Source: Candidatus Eiseniibacteriota bacterium (GTDB lineage: Bacteria; Eisenbacteria; RBG-16-71-46; SZUA-252). From it: a stretch of DNA of 5,603 nucleotides. The stretch is from assembly GCA_016880395.1 (NCBI GenBank), contig JAEHDN010000340.1:1-5603 (forward strand), written 5' to 3'. Below the pieces are notes generated by a model. It worked only from the letters and a program-made list of their open reading frames with translations, made no database searches and was not told the origin of the DNA. Numbering within the stretch: position 1 is the stretch's first letter; each line of letters begins with the position of its first letter. The translations under genes and the position numbers were made by a program. Positions 5,550-5,603 of the stretch are shown in pieces.

Positions 5550-5603
5550 TCAGTGGCGCTTGAAGTACTGGACCGCTCGCTCGTGCTTCTCGGCGGCCTG
5601 GCG
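5550..5603 (-). CDS. C-terminal end of a minus-strand gene (partial)
   Basis: Read on the minus strand, the last 54 bases encode RQAAEKHERAVQYFKRH followed by TGA. The residues form a charged amphipathic helix of normal composition, and the placement just beyond the terminator in converging orientation is what a real gene end would show. Only 17 codons are in the window, so it could be chance. The family cannot be recognised from this fragment. Confidence 0.4.
   Translation of the reverse strand, partial: RQAAEKHERAVQYFKRH

Overview
The window is GC-rich (about two thirds G+C by eye) and gene-dense. It reads as chromosomal sequence from a diderm bacterium: it has a predicted outer-membrane beta-barrel protein, a likely lipoprotein and a tRNA with an encoded CCA end. 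The mix of families (DPM1-like glycosyltransferase, SurE, Pcm, a RpoS/RpoD-type sigma factor, a phenol_MetA_deg-like barrel and an alpha/beta-barrel hypothetical) would suit an uncultured GC-rich lineage near Deltaproteobacteria, Acidobacteriota, Gemmatimonadota or Eisenbacteria. I cannot place it more closely from sequence alone.

Left half (1-3667, all + strand). A glycosyltransferase lacking its normal N-terminus overlaps surE by an ATGA. surE overlaps pcm by 17 bp. A strong sigma70-type promoter whose -35 box lies over the pcm stop codon drives a tRNA-Pro(CGG). An acylphosphatase follows directly, so closely that the last A of the tRNA CCA is also the A of an in-frame ATG. Nine bases later comes a primary-like sigma-70 factor. 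The order surE-pcm-(insert)-sigma matches the well-known proteobacterial surE-pcm-nlpD-rpoS block, with nlpD replaced by tRNA-Pro plus acylphosphatase. The likely theme is survival and repair: nucleotide phosphatase, isoaspartyl protein repair and a stress or alternative sigma factor. The tRNA promoter has a GC-rich discriminator of the stringent type, and no terminator is visible after the tRNA, so the sigma gene may share a growth-rate-controlled transcript.

Right half (3668-5603). A minus-strand outer-membrane protein gene converges on the sigma gene and is divergent from a small exported, Cys-rich, probably lipid-anchored protein. Their 208-base shared upstream region holds a cluster of overlapping inverted repeats next to a TACAAT -10 box. 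A Met-rich small protein of the dimeric alpha/beta-barrel type follows, then a strong GC hairpin terminator. The last 54 bases probably hold the C-terminal end of a minus-strand gene.

I do not see a clearly new defence, mobile or biosynthetic system. The most notable points are the remodelled surE-pcm-sigma block, the tRNA/start-codon fusion, and sigma-factor residues that are neither RpoD-like nor RpoS-like at known promoter-discrimination positions.
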